DNA from: Grimontia celer
Lineage (GTDB): Bacteria; Pseudomonadota; Gammaproteobacteria; Enterobacterales; Vibrionaceae
Assembly: GCF_900055185.1 (NCBI RefSeq)
Contig: NZ_FIZX01000002.1
Span: 1,554,586 to 1,618,585 of the forward strand
Direction: 5' to 3'
Length of the DNA stretch: 64,000 nucleotides
A program made the position numbers and the translations under genes. Position 1 is the first letter of the stretch. Every line of letters begins with the position of its first letter. Below are positions 1-9,217 of the stretch, piece by piece. The notes beneath the pieces were generated by a model that was given only the letters and a program-made list of their open reading frames with translations, ran no database searches and had not been told where the DNA came from.

Positions 1-173
1 CTTCCCCGACAATGGGCGTTCCAGCTCAAACAAATCCCAACGATTCAAAGTGTTTTGCTACGAATTGCACAATAACAGCAGTAAAATTCCTATAATCAAA
101 TGAATCAATTGCACTGCCCATTCACTTATTGAATGCGGTATTGCGGCCAATTCGAAACTGGAGTAGTCACTGA
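1..173. other. left edge, no gene seen
   Basis: No open frame with convincing coding character is visible between the left edge and the first gene. The stretch probably carries the promoter of the following diguanylate cyclase gene, but no site stands out. Confidence 0.4.
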
Positions 174-1553
174 ATGGCACGAGGTTCGACGGCGTGGGCA
201 GCAGTCGTAACACTGATCTTTTTTCTGGCATCTTTTGCCGGCACAACGCCGTTCAATCTTCACGATGCCAATATCGCGCAGGTCAGTATCGCTTCCGGCA
301 TTGGGATGATTGGCTGCCTTTACGGCGGTATTCGCACCCTCCTCGCCCTGATCTTTGCTTCCACACTCGCTTTTGGACTAGCCATTTATAGCTGGGACCC
401 TACTGCCCCGCTCATTCCTGCACTTGTTACTGGTGCAGTCATGCCTCTGGCCTGTTATCTCTCCGCACAAATCTGGAAGAACTTGTTCAGCAATGGCGGC
501 GTGCGCTTTGAAACCTTGAAGCACTATGTTTTACAGGTTTGTATCCTGCCCGGTTTCCTCGTTTCTTTGGTTGCCGCTTCGGATTCTCTGTATGGCAGCT
601 ACACCGGAAAAGGCGGTTACTTTTACGATCTTTATGAGCTCACTTCGACCTATGCGCTTGGCATTCTTCTGGTTGCTCCTTTCTATCAACTATGGCGCCT
701 AGAAGAAGACCCATTTCGTCAGTTTTCCCGAAACGCAATTTTGAGCATTGTTCTCTATCTCACTCTCACCATTCTGGCCTTTATCGCAGGCGCGCCAGGG
801 CTGATTTTTGTCGCCCCTGTCATCCCTTTAATTCTGGCATTTAAAGGCGAGGAGCTTGCCTCGCTTGCTGCATTGTTTGGCATGGGCATTATTGTTACCA
901 CCATCGCACCTTATAACCTTGGCCCCTTTGATTTGCCCAATAAAGTGCAAGGTCATGCTTCGCTGCTTACTTACGTTCTGATGAGTGTCATCACGCCGCT
1001 GGCCATCGGGCTGCATGTCAGACGATTGAATGTGGTCTCGCGTTCCAGAGATAAATGGCAGTCCAAAGCGCGCACCGACCAATTGACCGGATTGCCAAAT
1101 CGCTATGCCTTCTTCCCAGAGCTTGCAAAGCAGTTTGAGCATGCATCGAAACAAGGGAAAAAACTGGTGGTTGCCATGATTGATGTTGACCATTTTAAGA
1201 TGGTCAATGATACCTATGGCCATGCCTTCGGAGATGTGGTGTTGATGGACATTGCTTTGCTTATGCAGGAAGAAATGCGCGATTCCGACCTGTTAGCGCG
1301 GGTAGGTGGCGAAGAGTTTGCGATCCTGTTCCCCGGCACAAACGAAGACCAAGCCTTTAAGGCGCTTGAGCGTTTACGGACGCGCTGTGAATCCCATATC
1401 TCGCGTTATCAGGATGTTGAACTGAGTATTACCATCAGTATCGGCGCTGCCGTGTTTAAATCGCCCGAGCCGAAAGATTCCCTTCTCGGCCGCGCAGATA
1501 GCTTGCTTTATCAAGCCAAGGAAGATGGTAGAAACCGTACCATCATTTCCTGA
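174..1553 (+). CDS. membrane diguanylate cyclase, MASE1-like sensor plus GGDEF
   Basis: A 459-residue protein with an N-terminal block of about eight hydrophobic segments (roughly residues 8-285) resembling a MASE1-type integral membrane sensor, then a C-terminal GGDEF domain (about 300-455). The active-site loop reads GGEEF, and an RxxD inhibitory I-site (RDSD) lies five residues upstream, so the enzyme should make c-di-GMP from two GTP and be product-inhibited. The ligand sensed by the membrane part is unknown. The gene is convergent with fumC, 16 bp apart. Product family is clear; the MASE1 label is less certain. Confidence 0.88.
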   Translation: MARGSTAWAAVVTLIFFLASFAGTTPFNLHDANIAQVSIASGIGMIGCLYGGIRTLLALIFASTLAFGLAIYSWDPTAPLIPALVTGAVMPLACYLSAQIWKNLFSNGGVRFETLKHYVLQVCILPGFLVSLVAASDSLYGSYTGKGGYFYDLYELTSTYALGILLVAPFYQLWRLEEDPFRQFSRNAILSIVLYLTLTILAFIAGAPGLIFVAPVIPLILAFKGEELASLAALFGMGIIVTTIAPYNLGPFDLPNKVQGHASLLTYVLMSVITPLAIGLHVRRLNVVSRSRDKWQSKARTDQLTGLPNRYAFFPELAKQFEHASKQGKKLVVAMIDVDHFKMVNDTYGHAFGDVVLMDIALLMQEEMRDSDLLARVGGEEFAILFPGTNEDQAFKALERLRTRCESHISRYQDVELSITISIGAAVFKSPEPKDSLLGRADSLLYQAKEDGRNRTIIS

Positions 1554-1569
1554 TGCGAACCTACCCCAC

Positions 1570-2961
1570 TTAGCGGTCGGCGATACCGCCACGCGTCAAC
1601 AGAGCAGGGTTCAGAAGCGCTTCGAGCTTCTCACGAGTTAAATCTGTCTCTTCTTCAGCCACGTCTATGATCGGCCGGCCTTCAGCATACGCTTTCTTGG
1701 CAATCGCAGCAGCTTTGGCATAACCGATAACAGGGTTCAAGGCGGTCACCAGAATCGGATTTTTCGCCAATGCTTCCTCTACAACCTCTTCCCTGACTTT
1801 GAAGCTGGAAATCGCTTTCACCGCCAGCATGGTTAAGCCGTTAGAAAGCAGATTAATGCTCTCCAATAGTTTGTCTGCCACCAGCGGTAACATCACATTC
1901 AACTCGAAGTTACCAGATTGCCCGGCAAGGCTCAGTGTGGCGTCATTTCCCATCACTTGCGCTGCCACCATGGCGGTTGATTCGGGGATCACCGGGTTCA
2001 CTTTCCCCGGCATAATCGACGAGCCCGGCTGTAAGCCTTCGAGCTCAATCTCTCCCAAACCCGCTAAGGGGCCAGAGTTCATCCAGCGAAGATCATTGCT
2101 AACCTTCATCAAAGCCACAGCAAGGTTTCGGAATTGGCCTGACAATGCCACGGCAGCATCCAGGCTACCCATCGCATTGAAGGGATGAGGATTGGCTTCA
2201 AAGCCCACGCCAGTCAGTGCCGAGACTTCTGTAGCGAACAGTGCGGCAAATTGAGGGTGAGCATTCACGCCCGTACCGACTGCGGTGCCGCCTTGCGCCA
2301 GTTTCTTCATACCTTTCAGACTGAACAGAATGCCCTCCTGGCAGCTTTCAAACTGGCGTCGCCAGGCTTCCATTTCCTGCCCGAAGGTCACGGGCATCGC
2401 GTCCATCAAGTGTGTGCGACCGGTTTTGACGATATGCCCGACTTCCGTTTCTTTTGCGCTTATGGCATCCAACAACACATTAATAGCAGGCAATAACCGA
2501 CTTTCGACTTCAAGAACGGTACTGACCTGAATGGCAGTGGGAATAGCATCATTGCTGCTTTGGCTCATGTTCACATGGTCATTTGGCCCAACAGCGACAC
2601 CGCATTTAATCGCCGCAAGCGTCGCAATCACTTCATTCATATTCATGTTGGAGCTGGTACCGGAACCTGTCTGGTACACATCAACAGGGAAATGCTGCAG
2701 ATGATCCCCAGCAATGACTTCATCGCAGCTCTCAGTAATCGCTTCTGCTATCTGCGGGTCAAGCAAACCCAAACTGCTATTAATGCTAGCAGCGCAGTAT
2801 TTCACCATCGCCAATGCGCGGATAAATGGCACAGGCATGGTGCGTCCGCTAACGGAAAAGTTGTTCACAGCCCGTTGAGTCTGTGCCTGATAAAGGACAT
2901 GTTGCGGTACTTCCACCACGCCCATACTGTCCCGCTCTGTACGGGTATCGTTTTTCTTCAT
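1570..2961 (-). CDS. fumC: fumarate hydratase class II
   Basis: A 463-residue protein of the fumarase/aspartase superfamily, close to the usual 460-467 residues. It carries the superfamily signature GSSIMPGKVNPV and the TGRTHLMDAMPVTFGQE segment with the catalytic histidine. The enzyme reversibly hydrates fumarate to malate in the TCA cycle and, being class II, needs no iron-sulfur cluster. The gene stands alone, convergent with the upstream GGDEF gene. The start is preceded by an AAGG ribosome-binding site. Aspartase is the main alternative, but length and motifs favour fumarase. Confidence 0.93.
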   Translation of the reverse strand: MKKNDTRTERDSMGVVEVPQHVLYQAQTQRAVNNFSVSGRTMPVPFIRALAMVKYCAASINSSLGLLDPQIAEAITESCDEVIAGDHLQHFPVDVYQTGSGTSSNMNMNEVIATLAAIKCGVAVGPNDHVNMSQSSNDAIPTAIQVSTVLEVESRLLPAINVLLDAISAKETEVGHIVKTGRTHLMDAMPVTFGQEMEAWRRQFESCQEGILFSLKGMKKLAQGGTAVGTGVNAHPQFAALFATEVSALTGVGFEANPHPFNAMGSLDAAVALSGQFRNLAVALMKVSNDLRWMNSGPLAGLGEIELEGLQPGSSIMPGKVNPVIPESTAMVAAQVMGNDATLSLAGQSGNFELNVMLPLVADKLLESINLLSNGLTMLAVKAISSFKVREEVVEEALAKNPILVTALNPVIGYAKAAAIAKKAYAEGRPIIDVAEEETDLTREKLEALLNPALLTRGGIADR

Positions 2962-3136
2962 TGCCTTATCCCTGCAGACTAATTCCTACTACCAGTATGA
3001 CCTCTACATTGAAAATTAGTGTCTCACTGGCCCTATCACTTGGCACTTTCTCTCTGACATTGGAAAGCCCTGTGAAAGACACATCATTTCGCTTAACATA
3101 CGCCGTAATTTCGACTCTAAAGCAAGGCGTATAACC

Positions 3137-3409
3137 ATGAATGATGACGATATCCTGACCAGTGAAAACCTGATTGAGATCGTTGAAAACCAGTTGGCCG
3201 ACAACAACCCTAAGAAAGTGAAAGAAACGCTGATGCGTCTTCGCATGACGGGCTCAACGCAAGAAGAAGCGTTGGAATACATTGCTTGCGCGCTGATGGT
3301 TGAGATTTACGACGTAGCAAAAGGTGAAGGTGAATTTAACCTGAAGCGCTACGAAGAGCATCTCGACATGCTGCCAGAGATGCCATGGCAGGATGATTTG
3401 GAAGACTAA
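3137..3409 (+). CDS. small conserved acidic protein, function unknown
   Basis: A 90-residue, strongly acidic, apparently cytosolic protein with no signal peptide or membrane segment, predicted mostly helical. It ends in the acidic sequence MPWQDDLED. An AAGG motif sits 9 bases before the ATG, and a good terminator follows 30 bases after the stop, so it looks like a complete monocistronic gene. I do not recognise the family. Confidence 0.75.
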   Translation: MNDDDILTSENLIEIVENQLADNNPKKVKETLMRLRMTGSTQEEALEYIACALMVEIYDVAKGEGEFNLKRYEEHLDMLPEMPWQDDLED

Positions 3410-3437
3410 GGTCTTTTCATTCATCACCTCCAACACT

Positions 3438-3462
3438 AAAAAAGCGCCCTCAGGCGCTTTTT
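3438..3462 (+). terminator. rho-independent terminator
   Basis: Stem AAAAGCGCC / GGCGCTTTT with a CTCA loop, followed by T residues. The A-tract on the left makes it usable from both strands, so it can serve the 90-residue gene and the convergent DUF3429 gene. Confidence 0.85.
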
Positions 3463-3494
3463 CGTTATTTGGTTGTTGAAAAGACGATATGTGC

Positions 3495-3956
3495 CTAAAC
3501 CTGCATGGGTGAAGAAATGACGCTCAGATCATTCAGCCAGTACAACAAGAAGATATGACAAACCACCACTACAGCCGTCAACATCGCACGCATCATGGTG
3601 TACCAGAATGGGTAAATACCTTTAAACATCAGCACCACTTCCAGAATAAACAGCACGGCAAACGACACAATCAATAAATAGATGGAATAAGGCAACGGCA
3701 TCAGCAATGCACCGACTGCCACCAGTGAAAAGACGATACCTACCGTTAAGCCGTTAGTTGGTTTGTCCGGTCTTGCGCCGCTGATGGTCATCCCCCACAC
3801 GGCACCAGAAAGGAATGCCAGAATCATTGCACTGTAGCTATTAAAGGCATACACCAGCCCGTGCTGCCAGGCATCCGGCCAGACAGGGAGTAAAATGCCG
3901 AAAGCAATGAACGGGACAAGTCCCAATGCACCGTACGTCAACGCTGTTTTCTTCAT
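3495..3956 (-). CDS. DUF3429 family inner-membrane protein
   Basis: A 153-residue protein made of about five hydrophobic segments with short loops, matching the DUF3429 family of small proteobacterial membrane proteins. The frame is open 14 codons further upstream, but the start at MKKTALTYGALG fits the family length and puts the first membrane helix near the N terminus. Function is unknown. It is convergent with the preceding small gene and separate from the DUF5062 gene upstream. Confidence 0.75.
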   Translation of the reverse strand: MKKTALTYGALGLVPFIAFGILLPVWPDAWQHGLVYAFNSYSAMILAFLSGAVWGMTISGARPDKPTNGLTVGIVFSLVAVGALLMPLPYSIYLLIVSFAVLFILEVVLMFKGIYPFWYTMMRAMLTAVVVVCHIFLLYWLNDLSVISSPMQV

Positions 3957-4015
3957 ATTTGGCTCGCTTGTTTCTATTCCTTGTTTCTCGCTACGCAATG
4001 GGAGAAGTAAACCGA

Positions 4016-4279
4016 TCAGTCCTGAAGCAATGGGTGTCCTTCGGGAAGTTGTTTATGGATCCAAAGCACCAGTTTATGCTTCATGTTTGGACCATCTTCT
4101 TTATCCGACGCCAGAGGTGTTAGCACCTTATCTTCCACTAACAACCTATAAATACACTCAATCTTAATTTTATTCGACGTTCCCTCGTCGAAGGTTGCGA
4201 AGCCACGTTTACGGGCGTATTGCTCACCGATCTGGAGCGCTTTTTTGAGCAACTGTGCCTCATGCTTAATTTTTTTCAT
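4016..4279 (-). CDS. DUF5062 family protein
   Basis: An 87-residue, basic, soluble protein starting MKKIKHEAQLLKKALQ. It resembles DUF5062, a family found in vibrios. In V. cholerae a gene of this type lies divergently upstream of mtlA, as here. A GGAG ribosome-binding site sits 8 bases before this ATG, which favours it over the longer open frame. Function is unknown. Confidence 0.75.
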   Translation of the reverse strand: MKKIKHEAQLLKKALQIGEQYARKRGFATFDEGTSNKIKIECIYRLLVEDKVLTPLASDKEDGPNMKHKLVLWIHKQLPEGHPLLQD

Positions 4280-4484
4280 GGTGTTACTCCGCTGTTGTTT
4301 TCGCCAGCATAGCAGAGTCACTTCATCAAAACGGTCTCAAGATGCACGTTTTGGAAGACAAAAAGAGTATGCGCTTGGTGACAATAAACGTGTCCCCGAT
4401 CACCAAATCTGAGGCGTATAAAAATTACAGAAAAATTAATGCGAGTAAGTTCAATTTATTCGAGAAGTGAATTAACAATTTTAA

Positions 4485-4500
4485 CGTGATTCAAATCACT
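4485..4500. promoter_or_regulatory. CRP-like site 1 upstream of mtlA
   Basis: CGTGATTCAAATCACT has perfect GTGA and TCAC cores spaced by six bases, matching the CRP consensus TGTGA-N6-TCACA at 8 of 10 positions. It suits catabolite control of the mannitol operon. Confidence 0.7.
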
Positions 4501-4535
4501 TTAAATTTTCATGAAGGATTTGAATTAGTCAATTA

Positions 4536-4551
4536 AGTGATCTTTGTCACA
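4536..4551. promoter_or_regulatory. CRP-like site 2 upstream of mtlA
   Basis: AGTGATCTTTGTCACA matches the CRP consensus at 9 of 10 core positions. It starts 51 bp after the first site (two left ends 4485 and 4536), close to an integral number of helical turns. Confidence 0.72.
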
Positions 4552-4663
4552 ATAAATATTAAGTAGCGCGGTGTGAAAAAAGAGATTTAGATCATCATTA
4601 GTTATGACGGTTTTTATTGACTTTTAAAATAGTTGCAATTTGAAAGAAAACTACAGAGCCAAT

Positions 4664-4685
4664 GTGAGATTGTTCTCACTTTTTT
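4664..4685 (+). terminator. terminator-like hairpin in the mtlA leader
   Basis: Stem GTGAGA / TCTCAC with a TTGT loop, followed directly by six T residues. The polarity fits the plus strand only. It lies about 160 bp upstream of mtlA, so it could attenuate leader transcription or end a short transcript starting further upstream. Confidence 0.5.
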
Positions 4686-4787
4686 GGTGGGGTGCCACTG
4701 GGGTTTTAGAGATCAAAGTCACAAAAAACCCGTCATCAGTGCCTTCGGAGAAGAGTGTGGTAATTTGTAGTTGTGCAAAAACAAACC

Positions 4788-4807
4788 AGCGGTTTTGGCG
4801 AACCGCT
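4788..4807 (+). promoter_or_regulatory. hairpin before the mtlA ribosome-binding site
   Basis: Perfect 7-bp stem AGCGGTT / AACCGCT with a six-base loop, ending 39 bases before the mtlA ATG. It would form in the mtlA 5' UTR and may affect translation or base-pairing with an antisense RNA. Confidence 0.45.
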
Positions 4808-4846
4808 CCACACAAATTCTAAAGAGACTTCAGACGGGTAATTCTT

Positions 4847-6796
4847 ATGATATCACCAGATGCGAAGATCAAAGTACAAAATTTTGGTCGGTTTCTCTCA
4901 AACATGGTTATGCCCAACATTGGCGCGTTTATCGCGTGGGGTATTATCACAGCGCTTTTTATTCCAACAGGTTGGTGGCCAAATGAAACATTGGCAGCAC
5001 TTGTTGGCCCAATGATCACCTACCTGCTGCCACTGCTTATCGGTTATACCGGTGGTCGACTGGTTGGCGGCGAGCGCGGCGCTGTAGTGGGTGCCGTCAC
5101 CACGATGGGTGTGATTGTCGGCTCTGACATTCCCATGTTCATGGGTGCAATGATTGTTGGTCCTATGGGTGGTCTGGCAATTAAAACCTTCGACAAAAAG
5201 ATGGAAGGCAAAGTCAAAAGCGGCTTTGAGATGTTGGTTAACAACTTTTCGTCAGGCATCATCGGTATGCTGTGTGCGATTGTGGCCTTCTTCCTGATTG
5301 GTCCATTCGTAAAAGTCGTTTCCGACATGCTGGCGTCAGGCGTTAACTTCCTAGTGGATGCGCACTTGCTCCCTCTCACTTCTATTCTTGTTGAGCCAGC
5401 AAAAATCCTGTTCCTGAACAATGCTATCAACCACGGTATTTTCTCACCTCTCGGTATTCAGCAAGCTGCAGAAACAGGCAAATCGATCTTCTTCCTGATT
5501 GAAGCTAACCCAGGTCCAGGTCTTGGTATTCTGTTGGCCTACATGTTCTTTGGTAAAGGCACGGCAAAACAAACCGCCGGCGGCGCATCTATCATTCAGA
5601 TTTTCGGTGGTATCCACGAAATCTACTTCCCGTACGTTCTGATGAATCCTCGCCTTCTGTTGGCAGCGATTGCTGGCGGTATGACAGGTGTATTTATCCT
5701 GACAGTGTTCAACGCTGGTCTGGTGTCACCTGCTTCTCCTGGTTCTATCTTCGCGATTCTGTTGATGACACCGAAAAGCTCTTTGGTCGGCGTGCTGCTG
5801 TCGGTTGCCGCTTCAACTGGCGTATCCTTCTTCGTTGCATCAGTACTGCTGAAAGCTCAACGTACGGAAGATGAAGATGGTGACGAAGACGCACTGACCA
5901 AAGCAACATCACAAATGAAAGACATGAAGGCCACATCTAAAGGTATGGTTGCTGAGAAGAACACCAACAACCGTGTTGATATGGCTAACGTGAAAAGCAT
6001 TATTGTTGCGTGTGATGCGGGCATGGGTTCGAGCGCCATGGGCGCAGGTTTGCTGCGCAAGAAAGTGCAAGATGCAGGGTTAGATATCAAAGTCACCAAT
6101 GTGGCCATCAACAATCTCCCGCAAGACGTGGACATTGTTATCACCCATTCAGATCTTACAGACCGCGCTCGTACGCATGCTGAAAATGCCCAGCATATTT
6201 CACTGCAAAACTTCCTTGATAGTGAAGTTTACAACAACTTAGTGACTCAGCTGATGGCGGCACAAGGCCCAAAGGCAGCTAACGATGCGGAGTACATCAA
6301 AAAGCCATTATTGGCCGCGAATGATGAAACGCTCGAACCACAGCCAACGCCAGCTTTCCAGCTCGAGAAAAAGAACGTACACCTTGGCCTTCAAGCCACC
6401 AATAAAGAGGAAGCTATCCGCTTTGCGGGCGAACAGCTTGTCGCACTCGGCTATGTTGAGCCTGAGTATGTCGATGCCATGTTCGAGCGCGAGAAACTGG
6501 TATCTACTTACCTTGGCGAATCCATCGCTGTACCGCACGGTACTATTGAAGCGAAGGACAAAGTGAAGAAAACCGGCATCGTGATCTGCCAATACCCACA
6601 AGGTGTGCAGTTTACCGATGACGAAGACGACGTCGCCAAACTGGTTATTGGCATCGCCGCGAAGAACGACGAACACATTCAGGTTATTACCTCCATCACC
6701 AACGCACTGGATGACGACAGCGCCATTGAACGACTTGCCTCCACGCAAGACGTCAGTGAAGTGCTCGAAATCCTGTCTGCGACAGAGGCGGCATAA
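4847..6796 (+). CDS. mtlA: PTS mannitol-specific transporter subunit IICBA
   Basis: A 649-residue inner-membrane permease that imports mannitol and phosphorylates it to mannitol 1-phosphate using phosphate from HPr. EIIC (about 1-345) begins with the characteristic [24 protein letters not shown] (about 380-475) has its phospho-cysteine at C389 in [13 protein letters not shown] (about 505-645) has its phospho-histidine at H564 in VPHGT. All three domains are intact, as in E. coli MtlA. It is the first gene of mtlA-mtlD-mtlR. The ribosome-binding site is weak (AGACGGG), in keeping with post-transcriptional control. Confidence 0.96.
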   Translation: MISPDAKIKVQNFGRFLSNMVMPNIGAFIAWGIITALFIPTGWWPNETLAALVGPMITYLLPLLIGYTGGRLVGGERGAVVGAVTTMGVIVGSDIPMFMGAMIVGPMGGLAIKTFDKKMEGKVKSGFEMLVNNFSSGIIGMLCAIVAFFLIGPFVKVVSDMLASGVNFLVDAHLLPLTSILVEPAKILFLNNAINHGIFSPLGIQQAAETGKSIFFLIEANPGPGLGILLAYMFFGKGTAKQTAGGASIIQIFGGIHEIYFPYVLMNPRLLLAAIAGGMTGVFILTVFNAGLVSPASPGSIFAILLMTPKSSLVGVLLSVAASTGVSFFVASVLLKAQRTEDEDGDEDALTKATSQMKDMKATSKGMVAEKNTNNRVDMANVKSIIVACDAGMGSSAMGAGLLRKKVQDAGLDIKVTNVAINNLPQDVDIVITHSDLTDRARTHAENAQHISLQNFLDSEVYNNLVTQLMAAQGPKAANDAEYIKKPLLAANDETLEPQPTPAFQLEKKNVHLGLQATNKEEAIRFAGEQLVALGYVEPEYVDAMFEREKLVSTYLGESIAVPHGTIEAKDKVKKTGIVICQYPQGVQFTDDEDDVAKLVIGIAAKNDEHIQVITSITNALDDDSAIERLASTQDVSEVLEILSATEAA

Positions 6797-6812
6797 CGCC
6801 CCCCGAAAGATT

Positions 6813-6834
6813 GGAGCCAGGCAGTTCTGGCTCC
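6813..6834 (+). promoter_or_regulatory. intercistronic hairpin between mtlA and mtlD
   Basis: Perfect 8-bp stem GGAGCCAG / CTGGCTCC with a six-base loop, followed by a moderately T-rich stretch. It could act as a partial terminator or protect the mtlA message 3' end, lowering mtlD expression relative to mtlA. Confidence 0.55.
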
Positions 6835-6863
6835 CCTTTAATTTTGTTGGTGAGGTAATGATG

Positions 6864-8012
6864 ATGAAAAAAGCTGTCCATTTTGGCGCAGGCAATATCG
6901 GCCGTGGTTTTATCGGCAAATTGCTTGCAGATTCAGACGTCGCAGTGACATTTGCAGACGTGAATGGTCCTTTGATTGACCAATTGAGCCACGAGCAAAA
7001 ATACAATGTTCGAGTGGTAGGAAAAGACAGCAAGATAGATGTGGTGAAACACATCACTGCGGTCAACTCAATGAGCAAAGACGTGGTTGACCAAATCGCG
7101 AATACAGACATGGTCACCACCGCAGTTGGCGCAAATGTGTTGGATAAGATTGCCCGCACAATTGCAGAAGGTTTGGTGAAACGCTTTGAGCAAGGTAATG
7201 AATCACCTCTGAATATCATTGCCTGCGAAAACATGGTGCGTGGCAGCACACACCTGAAAGCCGAAGTTTATGCTCATCTCAATGAGGAGCAGCAAACCAA
7301 GGCAGACGAGTACGTTGGGTTCGTCGATTCTGCCGTAGACCGTATCGTTCCCCCGATGGATGCGGCGAACGACGACCCACTTGAAGTCACCGTTGAGAGC
7401 TTCAGCGAGTGGATTGTGGACGACCAGCAGTTTAAGGGAGAAATCCCTTCTATTGTGGGTATGGAACGCACCAGCAACCTGATGGCGTATGTAGAACGCA
7501 AACTGTTCACGCTGAACACTGGGCACTGCATTACCGCCTATCTGGGATGCATGGCAGGCTACCGCACCATTCGTGAAGCAATTGGCGACCCTATCATCCG
7601 CATGGATGTGACGGAGGCAATGAAAGAAAGCGGCGAGGTGTTGATTCAGCGCTACGGGTTTGACCGCGAATTGCACTACGCCTACATAGAGAAAATCATT
7701 GAGCGCTTCTCCAATCCGTTCTTAGTAGATGAAGTCGCAAGGGTTGGACGAGAGCCCATCAGAAAACTTGGCAGAAATGATAGATTAATCAGACCGTTAC
7801 TCGGTACAATTGAGTACGGTACGGCAAACGATGCGTTGCTCAAGGGCATAGCAGCGGCACTCAAATATGAAAACGCCACTGACCCCCAAGCCGTCGAGTT
7901 GCAGGCTTATTTGCAAGAGTATGGTGTGATGAAGACCCTCACCCATTATTGCGGCCTAGAGGCAACCAGCAAAGAGGCTCAGAGCATTGAATCAATCTTC
8001 AGCCAGCTTTAA
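6864..8012 (+). CDS. mtlD: mannitol-1-phosphate 5-dehydrogenase
   Basis: A 382-residue NAD-dependent dehydrogenase that oxidises mannitol 1-phosphate, the product of MtlA, to fructose 6-phosphate. The N-terminal Rossmann motif [16 protein letters not shown] is diagnostic. Three ATG codons stand in a row at 6858, 6861 and 6864. The third gives the E. coli-like length of 382 and the best spacing (8 bases) from the GAGG ribosome-binding site. Second gene of the mtl operon. Confidence 0.95.
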   Translation: MKKAVHFGAGNIGRGFIGKLLADSDVAVTFADVNGPLIDQLSHEQKYNVRVVGKDSKIDVVKHITAVNSMSKDVVDQIANTDMVTTAVGANVLDKIARTIAEGLVKRFEQGNESPLNIIACENMVRGSTHLKAEVYAHLNEEQQTKADEYVGFVDSAVDRIVPPMDAANDDPLEVTVESFSEWIVDDQQFKGEIPSIVGMERTSNLMAYVERKLFTLNTGHCITAYLGCMAGYRTIREAIGDPIIRMDVTEAMKESGEVLIQRYGFDRELHYAYIEKIIERFSNPFLVDEVARVGREPIRKLGRNDRLIRPLLGTIEYGTANDALLKGIAAALKYENATDPQAVELQAYLQEYGVMKTLTHYCGLEATSKEAQSIESIFSQL

Positions 8013-8043
8013 ACCTATCCCTTTGCTGGAAGGGAAACCAAAA

Positions 8044-8061
8044 GGAGGGCGAAAGCCCTCC
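8044..8061 (+). promoter_or_regulatory. intercistronic hairpin between mtlD and mtlR
   Basis: Perfect 7-bp stem GGAGGGC / GCCCTCC closed by a GAAA tetraloop, an unusually stable RNA fold. No T tract follows, so it is more likely a processing or stability element than a terminator. Confidence 0.5.
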
Positions 8062-8088
8062 CCAAAGAGAAAACCAACTAAGGCAAAA

Positions 8089-8619
8089 ATGGTAGCGCCG
8101 GTAAACGAAACGAACATACTAGAAAAACTGAACGCTGCGCCGACTGTGCGAGGGTTCTTTATTGCCTCTGTTGATGTATTTGCAGACGCTATCGACCAGC
8201 TCATCCAGCGCATTTTTCGTAAGGACGATTTCGCGGTGAAGTCAGTGGTCGGTCCTCTGCTTGATGCCACTGGACCCCTGGGCGATCTCTCTGTCCGACT
8301 CAAACTGCTTTATGGCTTAGGTGTGCTGCCTGATCCCATTTATCAGGACATCAATGAAATCATCAAACTTCGCAACCAGCTTAACAGCGATGGCGAAGAA
8401 TACACTTTCACGGATCCATTCATTATCAGCGCGATCAAGTCACTCAACTTGGTTGAGAAAATGGGAATGGTAAAGCTGGAAGTCATGCAGCCGGATGATG
8501 ATGTGGACCTAGAGTTTTATCAGCTACAACTTAAACGCCAGCAACAAATGATTGCTTCAGGCCTTTCTCTTGCCATTGTGGAAATCTGTAACGAACTTAA
8601 CAAAGAGAGCCCCTTCTAA
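8089..8619 (+). CDS. mtlR: mannitol operon repressor MtlR
   Basis: A 176-residue protein of the MtlR family, which represses the mannitol operon; the family has no classical helix-turn-helix. The frame is open from 7987 inside mtlD, but the extra 34 residues are lysine/arginine-rich and span a stable hairpin, and the start at MVAPVNETNIL gives the usual family length. It ends the mtlA-mtlD-mtlR operon, so it is probably made from the operon it regulates. Confidence 0.87.
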   Translation: MVAPVNETNILEKLNAAPTVRGFFIASVDVFADAIDQLIQRIFRKDDFAVKSVVGPLLDATGPLGDLSVRLKLLYGLGVLPDPIYQDINEIIKLRNQLNSDGEEYTFTDPFIISAIKSLNLVEKMGMVKLEVMQPDDDVDLEFYQLQLKRQQQMIASGLSLAIVEICNELNKESPF

Positions 8620-8673
8620 ACGCATTGGAAGCGATATACTTCCGGCACGAACTACCCGCCAGAAGATAAAAGC

Positions 8674-9144
8674 ATGGACGCTCGCTCTCAAGAATATCTC
8701 AACGCATTTCTCAACACTCTCTCCTCAGAAAAGCGCGACAGCTACACCAGCTTTACCGCTGACTATTTCTGCGCCGACGAATACAACGCCAATGCATGTG
8801 CGGAACTGATTAAGAAAGGTGAAAAGCGTGCTAGCTGTAGTTTGGAGCTTTGGTACAGTCAGGAAGGTGAAGAACGCCCCAAAGTCGGTCACCTGCATGT
8901 TGTGACTGATTGGCATGGCAACCCGCACTGTATTATCGAACTTACTGATGTCTCCCATTGCCCTTTTAATGAAGTGACGCCCGAGTTTGCCGCATCTGAA
9001 GGTGAAGGGGACAAAAGCTATGAATGGTGGCGAGAAGCTCACTGGAATTTCTTCAGCAAAGAATGCGAAGAGTTGGGCTTGGAAATGCGGGAAGATATGT
9101 TGCTCGTCCTAGAGCGCTTCCAAGTAGTGTACGACGCTGAGTAA
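8674..9144 (+). CDS. ASCH domain protein
   Basis: A 156-residue soluble, acidic protein with an ASCH fold signature: the segment around KKGEKRASCSLELWY (about 49-63) matches the conserved G-K-R-x-S motif, and WWREAHWNFF occurs near residue 118. ASCH domains are related to PUA folds and are thought to bind RNA or modified nucleosides. It follows mtlR by 54 bp and is probably separately expressed. The substrate is unknown. Confidence 0.8.
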   Translation: MDARSQEYLNAFLNTLSSEKRDSYTSFTADYFCADEYNANACAELIKKGEKRASCSLELWYSQEGEERPKVGHLHVVTDWHGNPHCIIELTDVSHCPFNEVTPEFAASEGEGDKSYEWWREAHWNFFSKECEELGLEMREDMLLVLERFQVVYDAE

Positions 9145-9158
9145 AGCAAACCAGAATT

Positions 9159-9193
9159 AACAATGAAGCCCTGCTGTGCAGGGCTTCATTGTT
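9159..9193. terminator. bidirectional terminator, 16-bp perfect stem
   Basis: Arms AACAATGAAGCCCTGC and GCAGGGCTTCATTGTT are perfect complements around a TGT loop. It lies between two convergent genes and can serve both, although the downstream T tract is short. Confidence 0.75.
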
Positions 9194-9217
9194 ATAGTAC
9201 CAACTGGTTTTAGCTGG

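Larger units (their letters stand above)
4280..4846 (+). promoter_or_regulatory. mtlA promoter and leader region
   Basis: This 567-base gene-free region separates the DUF5062 gene from mtlA and is AT-rich. It contains two CRP-type palindromes, a terminator-like hairpin with a T6 tract, and a second hairpin just before the start codon. In V. cholerae the equivalent region is controlled by CRP and encodes MtlS, an antisense sRNA over the mtlA 5' UTR. A homologue is plausible here, but I cannot place its ends from sequence. Confidence 0.6.

Noticed and set aside
2185-2982. Plus-strand frames opposite fumC
   Set aside because: They are antisense shadows of a clear fumarase gene.
4663-4678. Third CRP site at TGTGAGATTGTTCTCA
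   Set aside because: The right half is TCTCA rather than TCACA, and the segment is better explained as a hairpin followed by a T6 tract.
6308-7249. Long minus-strand frame opposite mtlA and mtlD
   Set aside because: It lies fully antisense to two strongly supported genes, has no ribosome-binding site and its translation resembles no protein.
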